This document shows, in pieces, positions 20,962-29,778 of a stretch of 63,538 nucleotides of DNA (within the stretch, counting starts at the first letter, position 1; each line of letters starts with the position of its first letter). The DNA comes from Porphyromonas cangingivalis (GTDB taxonomy: Bacteria > Bacteroidota > Bacteroidia > Bacteroidales > Paludibacteraceae). The notes beneath the pieces are model-generated. The model saw only the letters and a program-made list of their open reading frames with translations, made no database searches and was not told the DNA's origin. Made by a program: the position numbers and the translations under genes. The stretch spans positions 1-63,538 of the forward strand of contig CAMDNO010000004.1 of assembly GCA_945902955.1 (NCBI GenBank). The letters are read 5' to 3'.

Positions 20962-21203
20962 ACACGTTGAAGTATTCCATTTTTGCGATTCGATTGAATA
21001 TCGCCAGTATACACTAAAGCTATTTGATTAAAACCCGTCACCTTTCCCCTGCCAATATAGCAAACTTCTTTTTTATCCTTACTGTGAAACAATACAATAC
21101 CATCTACAACCCGAGTACCTTGATAGGTTGGGTTTGCAATCAAAAACCATTCATTTGGATATTGGTTTTTTATAAAATCAGAATATTCGAATGTCTTTTC
21201 CAT
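20958..21203 (-). CDS. Small protein of unknown function, translationally overlapping the retropepsin-like gene
   Basis: 81 aa MEKTFEYSDFIKNQYPNEWFLIANPTYQGTRVVDGIVLFHSKDKKEVCYIGRGK...; ATGA-type 4-bp overlap with the next ORF. Confidence 0.7.
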   Translation of the reverse strand: MEKTFEYSDFIKNQYPNEWFLIANPTYQGTRVVDGIVLFHSKDKKEVCYIGRGKVTGFNQIALVYTGDIQSNRKNGILQRV

Positions 21204-21457
21204 TTAATTTGAATTACGCATTAAAAATTATTCTTAATAGACTTACATTTGACTACAATAACAACACAAAGATAACGAATGTTTTTTTGATTACAAAAAT
21301 ACCACTTATGCGGTCAATTCGTTAAAGATATATTGTTGTTTGTTGTTAAAATATGGAAAGCAGGTGGCACATACCGCACTGTGGTGAGCTTTCCTTTTAA
21401 CCGAGCATAGGCTGGAACCATACACTAAGCATCGGGGCGAAGTTTTTTTACGTTAAT

Positions 21458-21599
21458 GCGAGCAGGGGCAGAATCAGAGCCTCAGAAGTGTTAAACAAAA
21501 AAAGGAAATTGACGATTGAGATGATTCGAAAATTAACTTACTTACGACCTAAAACTTTCACCTAGATTATTAATAAAAGACTATCAATTAGCGAAATAG
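21458..21599 (+). pseudogene. HigA-type antitoxin 3'-end remnant (copy 2)
   Basis: Translates ASRGRIRASEVLNKKRKLTIEMIRKLTY then frameshift (ACTTACTTACGAC versus ACTTTCGAC in copy 1) then LLIKDYQLAK*; direct-repeat partner of 18200..18327. Confidence 0.75.
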
Positions 21600-21706
21600 A
21601 ATTAGCGAGTTTATCCCACGAAATCCAACATTGGCATAAGTCATAAATAGAATCATAATTCAAGCAATTATTGGCATTTTCTAAATTTCGCCTCAAAAAA
21701 TACAAA

Positions 21707-22426
21707 TTAATCTTTAATTGCTAAATTTAATTGCTCAATCAATTTTATAAAATCAATTTCGTTTTTGAGATTTAACCTTGACGATTTGACGATTCTATTA
21801 ATTTCATTCTGATAAAGTAACATATTAGCAAGTATAGTTTTACGATTGAGTTTATTAATAACTTTGTATTCACCTTTTGGTAATCGAATGTAATATATTG
21901 GTGTTGACCTAAGTATATCGTACTTCCTTTTAATATCATTTACTATTAAAAATTGAAAACCTTGGATGGAAATTTTTCTATGTACATATAATTTCATTTC
22001 ACGATCAAAAACTAATTCCGCAAAAATGTTCTTAGTTGAATCTTTTGAATCTTGGTATAAGCTAATTTTTTGGAAATGTTTTTGATTATTATTCGAGTCT
22101 GTAATCCAGAAATCTGTAATTCCTAATTTATCAACTACAAATATACCCGAATTATGTACATTTAACCAAATTAGCTCATCAAGCAAGCCATTGTATTTAA
22201 GCGCTTCGCAATCAACAGATTTACCTGTTGTTAGCAGTATTCGCCCTGCGCTCCATTTATCCTGAATATACTGACTACCAATGAATTGTTTGTTTTCAAC
22301 AAGAAAAGCTCCAGTGAGTTTTTGATTGTAAGTGGTGTCAATTTGTGGCAATTTTGTTACAATTGGAGATTGCGCAGCAACTAATATGCTTGTTATAATT
22401 GATATAATAATTAGAAATATTTTCAT
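21707..22426 (-). CDS. Secreted protein of unknown function
   Basis: 239 aa ORF with signal peptide MKIFLIIISIITSILVAAQ. Confidence 0.7.
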   Translation of the reverse strand: MKIFLIIISIITSILVAAQSPIVTKLPQIDTTYNQKLTGAFLVENKQFIGSQYIQDKWSAGRILLTTGKSVDCEALKYNGLLDELIWLNVHNSGIFVVDKLGITDFWITDSNNNQKHFQKISLYQDSKDSTKNIFAELVFDREMKLYVHRKISIQGFQFLIVNDIKRKYDILRSTPIYYIRLPKGEYKVINKLNRKTILANMLLYQNEINRIVKSSRLNLKNEIDFIKLIEQLNLAIKD

Positions 22427-22520
22427 GTGTTTTAAATTGAATTTTACTTGTCAACTACAACCCACAAAACGAAATTTACTCCGACAACTATCGGGAAACT
22501 TTAATTTTGCAATGCTCGTT

Positions 22521-24233
22521 TTATCTTTTTATACGCTTTTTATTTACAACGTTAAATGTTGATTTTGAAGAAATTGGCATTCCATTTTCAGAAACGCCTT
22601 CAATTTGAATTATAAAAGTGCCTTCATTATCAGAGGTAAAAAAGTTAATGCTGCTCGTTTTCGAATTACTAATTTGCAAATTTGGATTCCAATATAACAA
22701 TTGTTTGAAAAATGGTACACGTGCATCCTGTATTTTTGAAGGTAGTATACTGGCGAATTTTTTTCCAACATTCACAGTATCATTTATAATACGTATTGAA
22801 TTTTCGGAAGGCTCACTTCGAGCCATAGATTTATTTTTAGAAGTTACTGCAATTAATCCGCCAAAAATCAAATCTCCAAACGCTCTATCTTCTGTTAAAA
22901 TATCAATTTTTTTAATATCATTTGTGCCCATATTCATCAATTTGCTTACATTGTCGACGAATACTCCATCGAGAAACAATGCAGCTCCCCTGGCTCCATA
23001 TTGACCTGTAATAGCATTATACATAGTAAATAAACCGCTTTTTTTCGAAAAACGAACTTGTGGTAATAGCTCAACTACTATCTCTCCAAAATTATCCAAA
23101 CTTTCATATTCGTCTGGAAATACAGAAATTGGATTACAATTATAAAATCTATGAATTAAGCTTTTGTCCTCTTTAACATGTAGTATATCCGTATCCTGTT
23201 CAAATTCGTAAATCTGATTAACATAGGCCAAATTCTGACTTTTGGTAATAAATTCGTTAAAATCAGTATTGTTTTCATTTCGTTGAATTAGCACATTTGA
23301 ACTAAACGAATATTTATCTTCAATTTTAATTCTTAAGTCAGAATTATTATTAATACTCATTGTAGTCAGAAATAATTCTTTTCCATCGTAGTATTCGTCT
23401 ATTAATAACTCAAAATCTCCATTCGTGTCAGACAATGCATATTGTATATTTGGAATTGAATCCAAACAAGATAACACAACAACGACATCATTTACTTTTT
23501 CATTATCAATTACACTTACAACACTGCCTTTCAGGAGCTTTCCCTTATTCTCAATTGAGTTAAAACCATATTTTTCATTCAGATTTATAGTAGAAGTTTT
23601 AGCAAATGTATCGTGAATACTTGGAGTTTCAGAATAAAATGGTGGCTTTTCGTAAACGGTTAAAGATACATTTGCCATCGAACAAGTTGTCTTTATAATT
23701 GCAGTAACATTCTCCTTATTCTCGTAAACAGTGTCTATTGAAATTTGTAATACTGAATCAATTGCTGAAAAATTCCCCTTTAAAATAGGCGAATTGGGTA
23801 AATTGCGCGCTACATCTAATTCCTTATCTGAGCGATTAAAAACGGTTATTGTTTTACGGAATAATAAACTATCACTTTGATTTTTCATAGCCAAAGTAAA
23901 AGCTAACAATTGATAATTCCCTGATTTCAAAGTATCTGGTAATTGAAATGAGCCATTTGCCATTCCATTATTTACTTTTGCACGAATTTTAAAATTTATA
24001 GTAGCATTTTCCGACACAAGCATTATATATCCTACTTTACTATTTAAACTTAGTTTTTTAGTAATAGTATTCATTACATATAACTTATAATAAATATTTT
24101 CGCCCGTAATATAAACGCTTCTATCGGTATGCAAAAAGGTAAACTCGCTTACACTGTTCGAATACAAAGGGACTCTTAAAATCATTACTAATTGTAAGAT
24201 GAAATAAAGGAAAGATATTTTTTTAAAATTCAT
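22521..24233 (-). CDS. Exported MG2-like/TonB-plug-like protein lacking a barrel
   Basis: 570 aa; FLHTDRSVYITGENIYYKLYVMN (macroglobulin MG2-like) and GARGAALFLDGVFVDNVSKLMNMGTNDIKKIDILTEDRAFGDLIFGGLIAVTSK (plug-like); no C-terminal receptor barrel. Confidence 0.75.
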   Translation of the reverse strand: MNFKKISFLYFILQLVMILRVPLYSNSVSEFTFLHTDRSVYITGENIYYKLYVMNTITKKLSLNSKVGYIMLVSENATINFKIRAKVNNGMANGSFQLPDTLKSGNYQLLAFTLAMKNQSDSLLFRKTITVFNRSDKELDVARNLPNSPILKGNFSAIDSVLQISIDTVYENKENVTAIIKTTCSMANVSLTVYEKPPFYSETPSIHDTFAKTSTINLNEKYGFNSIENKGKLLKGSVVSVIDNEKVNDVVVVLSCLDSIPNIQYALSDTNGDFELLIDEYYDGKELFLTTMSINNNSDLRIKIEDKYSFSSNVLIQRNENNTDFNEFITKSQNLAYVNQIYEFEQDTDILHVKEDKSLIHRFYNCNPISVFPDEYESLDNFGEIVVELLPQVRFSKKSGLFTMYNAITGQYGARGAALFLDGVFVDNVSKLMNMGTNDIKKIDILTEDRAFGDLIFGGLIAVTSKNKSMARSEPSENSIRIINDTVNVGKKFASILPSKIQDARVPFFKQLLYWNPNLQISNSKTSSINFFTSDNEGTFIIQIEGVSENGMPISSKSTFNVVNKKRIKR

Positions 24234-24242
24234 AATTCCAAT

Positions 24243-25394
24243 TTAATTGTGATACCACCAAACAGGAAGCGGTATACGGATGTAAGTATCGTCATTTTGA
24301 GGTGTTGCACTTAAAGGATCACTAACTCTATATTGAAAGTCATTATTGCTTGGTATATCAATATAATCAGTATTTCGTATGCTCGCAGATTTGCCCCAAT
24401 CGCTCAATTCAATAACAAATGAATGCCTTTGCAGGGAAGATACTTCAAAAAGTCCCGACACAATATTGGTTGAATTATTTACACATCGCATATTGCTAAA
24501 TAATTGTGAGTTAATTGGATCAAAAATTTTACCTGATGCACTTAGTTGATTTTTAGCACTCTTATAAAACCTATACGAATCGTGATTTAAGGTATACTGA
24601 TTTAATCTTAAATAAAATATTAATTTCGGTTGTGAGATTATAAGTGAATAATACTGAGGTTCGAAAGGAAAAAAGCAAACAATATGATTTTTAATTTCCG
24701 GACTTTCCGAATTGTTTTTTTCTTCCGAAAAATTATCATAACTATTCAAGTTGTAAGTTCTCCAGCCAAAATTATCCCAATGGTAGGACATTATCTCATT
24801 TCCATTTATATCCCTGTCTCGATAAGTCCAAAAATACTGATATGTCAAAACAGGGTCGAATCGGCACGATGGTACCGAAGAGTTATTCTCTAATAAGCCA
24901 AATAAATCAGCCCTAACTTCTGCTCCTTTCACTTTTTCAACATCTAAACTTGTTGTTAAATAATCCTTATATAAGGAAACAGCTTTTAAACTATCTACTG
25001 TTTGTGGAGCAGAAAGTAATTCGGTATTTGATGTGTAAGTATTACCCGTTGAGGTTATTATTTCCAGCCGATAGGTATTTCCAACTTTTGTTTGAAAACT
25101 GGACGGGGTTGTATACATTCCAACAGCGACTTCGGATAAACGAATTTTAATTTTATCGTTTTCGTATATTACTACTTTGGCATTACTAACTTCGTAAGAA
25201 CTACTATTCGAAAGCTCCGAAGTAATTGGCTTTGCCATTGTGAGCTTTACAAAATATGGCCCAACCTCATTTGTCAATATACCTTCTACAATTAATGCCT
25301 CAACATTTGCATTTGTGTTTGGCTCATAAATATCAGTACAACTAAACGAAATTATAGCTATCAAACCAATAAAAATATATTTAAGCAAGCGCAT
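24243..25394 (-). CDS. DUF4249 family lipoprotein
   Basis: 383 aa; IISFSCTDIYEPNTNANVEALIVEGILTNEVGPYFVKLTMAKPI; adjacent to a TonB-dependent receptor. Confidence 0.85.
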   Translation of the reverse strand: MRLLKYIFIGLIAIISFSCTDIYEPNTNANVEALIVEGILTNEVGPYFVKLTMAKPITSELSNSSSYEVSNAKVVIYENDKIKIRLSEVAVGMYTTPSSFQTKVGNTYRLEIITSTGNTYTSNTELLSAPQTVDSLKAVSLYKDYLTTSLDVEKVKGAEVRADLFGLLENNSSVPSCRFDPVLTYQYFWTYRDRDINGNEIMSYHWDNFGWRTYNLNSYDNFSEEKNNSESPEIKNHIVCFFPFEPQYYSLIISQPKLIFYLRLNQYTLNHDSYRFYKSAKNQLSASGKIFDPINSQLFSNMRCVNNSTNIVSGLFEVSSLQRHSFVIELSDWGKSASIRNTDYIDIPSNNDFQYRVSDPLSATPQNDDTYIRIPLPVWWYHN

Positions 25395-25406
25395 ATAATT
25401 AGTTTA

Positions 25407-28169
25407 TTAAAATGAAAAATTATACGTAATAGTGGGCAAAGGCCTCTCAATAATAGACATTTGAAATAAATTAAATTTCTGCGAAAATTTACTTTCAACT
25501 TGGGAAACCGATTTGTAAAATACCGAATAGGGATTTTTTTGACCGTACAAATTTAAAATTGACAATGTCCAACTTCCTTTCCATTTTTGTTTAAATCGTA
25601 ACGATTCATCGTAAGTGATAGCAATATCAAGTCGATGATAATCGGGCAGTCTATATTTATTTCTGTCGGAATAGTATATATACTGCTTTCCATTATAATC
25701 AAACTTTAACTCGGGCAAAGTTACAGGTTTACCCGTATTGTATTGAAAAATAGCAGAAGCCCTCCAACGTCGGGTTAAATGATAATTAGCATTTAGAACA
25801 ATATTATTAGGAATGTCGAAAGGAGAAGAATAATAATTATTTTTATTAATTTGGTCTTCTAAAAAAATACTTGTGGTTTTTCTAAATGCTCTTGAATAAG
25901 TATAACTAAGCCAGCCGGTCAGTTTTCCTGTGTTTTTTTTGAAATAAAGCTCTAAGCCATAACTGTAGCCCTTGGCGTTTAATAATTCAGTCTCAAGGGT
26001 GTTATTCAACAAAATATTAGCTCCATTTCTGTATTCTACAATGTTCGATGATTTTTTGTAATAAACCTCTATAGACGTTTCATAAGAATTGCTATTCGAA
26101 TTAATAAAATATCCAAGAGCAAATTGATTGTTAATAAGAGGTTTAACATTATTACCACTTAGGTTGTACACATCGGTTGGCGACATAACCGCAGTGTTTG
26201 AAATAAGATTTATATGTTGATTTATAGTATTAAAACTCATTTTGAGTGAGCTATTTTCATTCAAAGAATATCGAAGCGAAACGCGTGGCTCAAATCCAGC
26301 ATACCGCTTCATTATTTCATTTTTCGCATAATTAATTGTATCAACAATATTGCTCTCCGTTTTTGGTAAATTAAGTCCATAAATATAAGATTTTCCTACT
26401 CCCAATTTCAAGAATTGCGTATAACGAATTCCAATTTCGGCACTAAATATTGGAGATATTTTTATATTATCACTTATAAATGCACTTAATTCAGCTCCAT
26501 TTTGAGCCGAAGTGATAAGGGGTGTAATTTCAGATTGACTTCCGTAAGGTTGCAACTCTCCTTGTTGGATATTGTAAATTGCCGAATTAGTTCCAAATTC
26601 TATGGCGTGCCTGTCTAAAGGAGTCCAATTGAAATTTAGTTTTATTGTTTTGTAATTAACCGAAGCATTAATTTTATAAGCTTCTTTTAACTTTAAAGTA
26701 TCCGAAGAGGTTATACTATTTCGATATCTGCTAAACCCCGCAACTAAAGTACTGAATAATTTGGTATTAAAAACATGTGAGTATCTCACAGAGGCAATAG
26801 TGTTATCGTAAATGTAAGGAGAATTTTGAGTAAAACTAAAATTATCTTTACTATAATACCCAAATAAAGAAATATTGTCTCGCTCACTTAGTTTAAATTT
26901 TACTAATGCATTAAAATCAAAAAAACCAGCACTGCTATTTTTGAGCTCCACCTCAGGCATTGCGTGCAATAACCAATTGGAATAAGAGCTGCGACCACCA
27001 ACAAATAAACTTACCTTTTTTTGGAATAATGGCAGTTCAAAATTTAGCCTCGAATCCAACAAACCCAAACCTCCTTTTCCCGAAAGCTTATCTGCATTAT
27101 TTTCGAATTTTATATCGAGTACAGATGAAGCTCTCTCGCCAAATTTTGAAGGTATTCCTGCTTTTAGTAAAGTAACCGATGAAACAGCATCGGAATTGAC
27201 AGCAGACACTAAACCAAATGCATGAGCAGAATTAAAGATTGGGATATCTTCTATTAGTATTAAATTCTGATCAGCACTTCCACCACGTACAAAGAAACCT
27301 GTTCCAAACTCACCAGTCGACTGTACGCCTGGCAACAAAGTCATACTTTTTACCACATCTTTGACTCCTAAAAATGAGGGTAACTCTTTAATCATTTTTG
27401 TGTTCATCCGAATTGAACTCATCTGCGTACGTAAAACATTTAAATTTCCGGCTCTATCGGTAACTTCAAGATCTTTTAATCTAATTGTTGTTTCAGAAAG
27501 TTCAAAGTCTACAATCCCGGATCCAAAAACTCTTATTCGTCGGAAATTTTCTTCATAACCAACATAATTTAATCGTATATCGAATTCTCCCGAAGGAATA
27601 ACAATTTTGTAACGTCCATTTTTGTCGGATATGGAGTTTAGATTCAAATTATCTATTGTTAATCTTGCTCCATCTAATGGTTTACCATTTTTAAAGTCAA
27701 TAATACGACCGGAAATAGTTATAGAGCTATTGGAGTCATTTCCATTTTGCTCGCCAATTAATAAAACCCCTTTATTGTTCACCTTGCTCGAATAATCACG
27801 AAGTTCAATAGGGACAAAAACATAATCAATAGGCGTAATTTGCTTTGTTGTTAAATTTGCCATTCGTGATAAAACCTCGATGGCTGAGTTCAATGATAAG
27901 TGTATTATTGATTCTCGAAACATTTTGCCTATAAACCATTCAGGCTTATAATAAAACCTTACTTGATGTAGATTTTCTAAACGCGGCACAATTGTTTCAA
28001 ACGATACAGTTTTGGTGGTATCATTTCTTAAATCATACGGTTTCTGAGCATTCAAAAAATTATTTGTGAATAGTACAAAAAACAAAACAACAAGAACAAT
28101 AGATATTTTATTACTTTTCAATGCGCAAATAGATGATTTTGAGAGGATTATTTTAAATAAAAAAGGCAT
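25407..28169 (-). CDS. TonB-dependent receptor with STN-like and carboxypeptidase-regulatory-like N-terminal domains
   Basis: 920 aa; ISGRIIDFKNGKPLDGARLTIDNLNLNSISDKNGRYKIVIPSGEFDIRLNYVGYEE; plug GVQSTGEFGTGFFVRGGSADQNLILIEDIPIFNSAHAFG. Confidence 0.92.
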   Translation of the reverse strand: MPFLFKIILSKSSICALKSNKISIVLVVLFFVLFTNNFLNAQKPYDLRNDTTKTVSFETIVPRLENLHQVRFYYKPEWFIGKMFRESIIHLSLNSAIEVLSRMANLTTKQITPIDYVFVPIELRDYSSKVNNKGVLLIGEQNGNDSNSSITISGRIIDFKNGKPLDGARLTIDNLNLNSISDKNGRYKIVIPSGEFDIRLNYVGYEENFRRIRVFGSGIVDFELSETTIRLKDLEVTDRAGNLNVLRTQMSSIRMNTKMIKELPSFLGVKDVVKSMTLLPGVQSTGEFGTGFFVRGGSADQNLILIEDIPIFNSAHAFGLVSAVNSDAVSSVTLLKAGIPSKFGERASSVLDIKFENNADKLSGKGGLGLLDSRLNFELPLFQKKVSLFVGGRSSYSNWLLHAMPEVELKNSSAGFFDFNALVKFKLSERDNISLFGYYSKDNFSFTQNSPYIYDNTIASVRYSHVFNTKLFSTLVAGFSRYRNSITSSDTLKLKEAYKINASVNYKTIKLNFNWTPLDRHAIEFGTNSAIYNIQQGELQPYGSQSEITPLITSAQNGAELSAFISDNIKISPIFSAEIGIRYTQFLKLGVGKSYIYGLNLPKTESNIVDTINYAKNEIMKRYAGFEPRVSLRYSLNENSSLKMSFNTINQHINLISNTAVMSPTDVYNLSGNNVKPLINNQFALGYFINSNSNSYETSIEVYYKKSSNIVEYRNGANILLNNTLETELLNAKGYSYGLELYFKKNTGKLTGWLSYTYSRAFRKTTSIFLEDQINKNNYYSSPFDIPNNIVLNANYHLTRRWRASAIFQYNTGKPVTLPELKFDYNGKQYIYYSDRNKYRLPDYHRLDIAITYDESLRFKQKWKGSWTLSILNLYGQKNPYSVFYKSVSQVESKFSQKFNLFQMSIIERPLPTITYNFSF

Positions 28170-28252
28170 TTATATTTCAACAAAGGTAAATCAATTTTCA
28201 GAAATCAAATCATCCCTTTTTTTAAAACAAGTAGAGAAAATAATTTAATTAA

Positions 28253-28292
28253 AAGAAAAAAAAAGAGCTGTTTCAAATATCTGAAACAGCTC
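28253..28292 (-). terminator. Rho-independent terminator for the 28312-33111 SusC/SusD operon
   Basis: GAGCTGTTTCA-AATATC-TGAAACAGCTC with A-run on + (U-tract on -). Confidence 0.85.
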
Positions 28293-28311
28293 CTCTTATA
28301 ATAATTGCAGA

Positions 28312-29766
28312 TTAATATTTGTCCCAGAATATTTTAGTTCCAATTACATCACCACCAACCAACAATGCACCTGCTTTGTATTGCTCAGCATTAAGCGTTT
28401 GTTCATTAACAGGGAAAGTAAAGCGAACTGGTATATCGGAATAAGCTGTAGCTTGTTCTGGCAAATTTAATACAGGGAAATCAAGTCTTCTCCAGTTATT
28501 GTATGCTTCGTAGCCACGAGTATAATTAGCAATCCACGACTGGATACCAATTTTTTGTCTCCAAGTTCCTGTTGCAGTAGCGTAAGCAACTTCTGGCTTA
28601 GCTAAATAGGTACTTGCACCACTAACACTCCATGCATCAAAAGAAGCTTTAATTCCTTCTTCGTACCATTCGGCAGCAGTTTTGCCAACAGAGTAACCTC
28701 TTTCAGCAGCTTCGGCCAAGTAGAAACATTGTTCGGTGTAAGTAGCCATTATACCTGGAAAATCAGGTGCTTCGACTGTTGCAGAAATATGTGAACATTG
28801 GCTATACGAATTAGAATAACCGTATTTACCACCAATCCAAGCTAATTTTTCTACACCATCGACAGAGGATGTATCAATCTGATCGCGGAAAAACGCTGTA
28901 ATACGAGGGTCGCTCAAACTTACCATAGCATTTACTATTGTATTTGCTGGCACAAAATCTTTACGTCCGGAAGCAATCAAATCGGCATACAATTGATTAT
29001 AGTTTGGCGAAGAAGTAAGATAACTAATTTTACAATCATCGCTATTTGAACTAAAAGCATTTGCATAAGCTGCTTCAATGGCAGCTTTAGCTTTTGCATT
29101 ATCAGCATCAGCAATTGTTATAGCCATTCTAACTTTAAGCATATTGGCATACTTAACCCACGCTTCTGTGTCACCACCATAATACAAATCCAATGACCCA
29201 AAACTATTAGCACTCTTATCAATTTTTGAAATAGCTGCATCTAATCTAGTAAATAAAGAGGTATAAATTGAAGATCCACTTTCATATTTTGGATATACAT
29301 TCTCAACATCCAAAGACTCACTATATGGAATAGCTCCAAAAACATCAACTAAATGCGCATAACAGTAAACATTTAAGACTTCAATAATTTGGAGTTTATT
29401 TTGTTTCTCTTTAGCATCCATTTTAGCATCTGCTTCAATTAATTTAGCTGCTTCTTTTAAATCAGTGAGTACACGTAAATACATTCTAAAATAGATACTT
29501 GTAGATATATTACGAGTAACTAAATCGTAATTAGCTTCGTCAATATAAGTTGTTTCAGTCCAATACTGAGCCATCAATTTAAAAATATTGATGTTCACAT
29601 TTGTATTACTTGTATAATCTGCTAACTCCTTTTGAGCATTCGAGAAAAGAGACTCGCCAGGTACAATTGCCGGATTCTTTTTGTCCGTATTGAAATCTTC
29701 AAACTGATCTGTACATCCGGTGAATGCAGATACGAGGACAACGATAATTAATAATATCTTTTTCAT
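28312..29766 (-). CDS. SusD/RagB family nutrient-binding lipoprotein
   Basis: 484 aa; lipobox FTGCTDQFEDFNTDKKNPAIVPGESLFSNAQ; NWRRLDFPVL; paired with SusC. Confidence 0.92.
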   Translation of the reverse strand: MKKILLIIVVLVSAFTGCTDQFEDFNTDKKNPAIVPGESLFSNAQKELADYTSNTNVNINIFKLMAQYWTETTYIDEANYDLVTRNISTSIYFRMYLRVLTDLKEAAKLIEADAKMDAKEKQNKLQIIEVLNVYCYAHLVDVFGAIPYSESLDVENVYPKYESGSSIYTSLFTRLDAAISKIDKSANSFGSLDLYYGGDTEAWVKYANMLKVRMAITIADADNAKAKAAIEAAYANAFSSNSDDCKISYLTSSPNYNQLYADLIASGRKDFVPANTIVNAMVSLSDPRITAFFRDQIDTSSVDGVEKLAWIGGKYGYSNSYSQCSHISATVEAPDFPGIMATYTEQCFYLAEAAERGYSVGKTAAEWYEEGIKASFDAWSVSGASTYLAKPEVAYATATGTWRQKIGIQSWIANYTRGYEAYNNWRRLDFPVLNLPEQATAYSDIPVRFTFPVNEQTLNAEQYKAGALLVGGDVIGTKIFWDKY

Positions 29767-29778
29767 AAATCACTTGTT

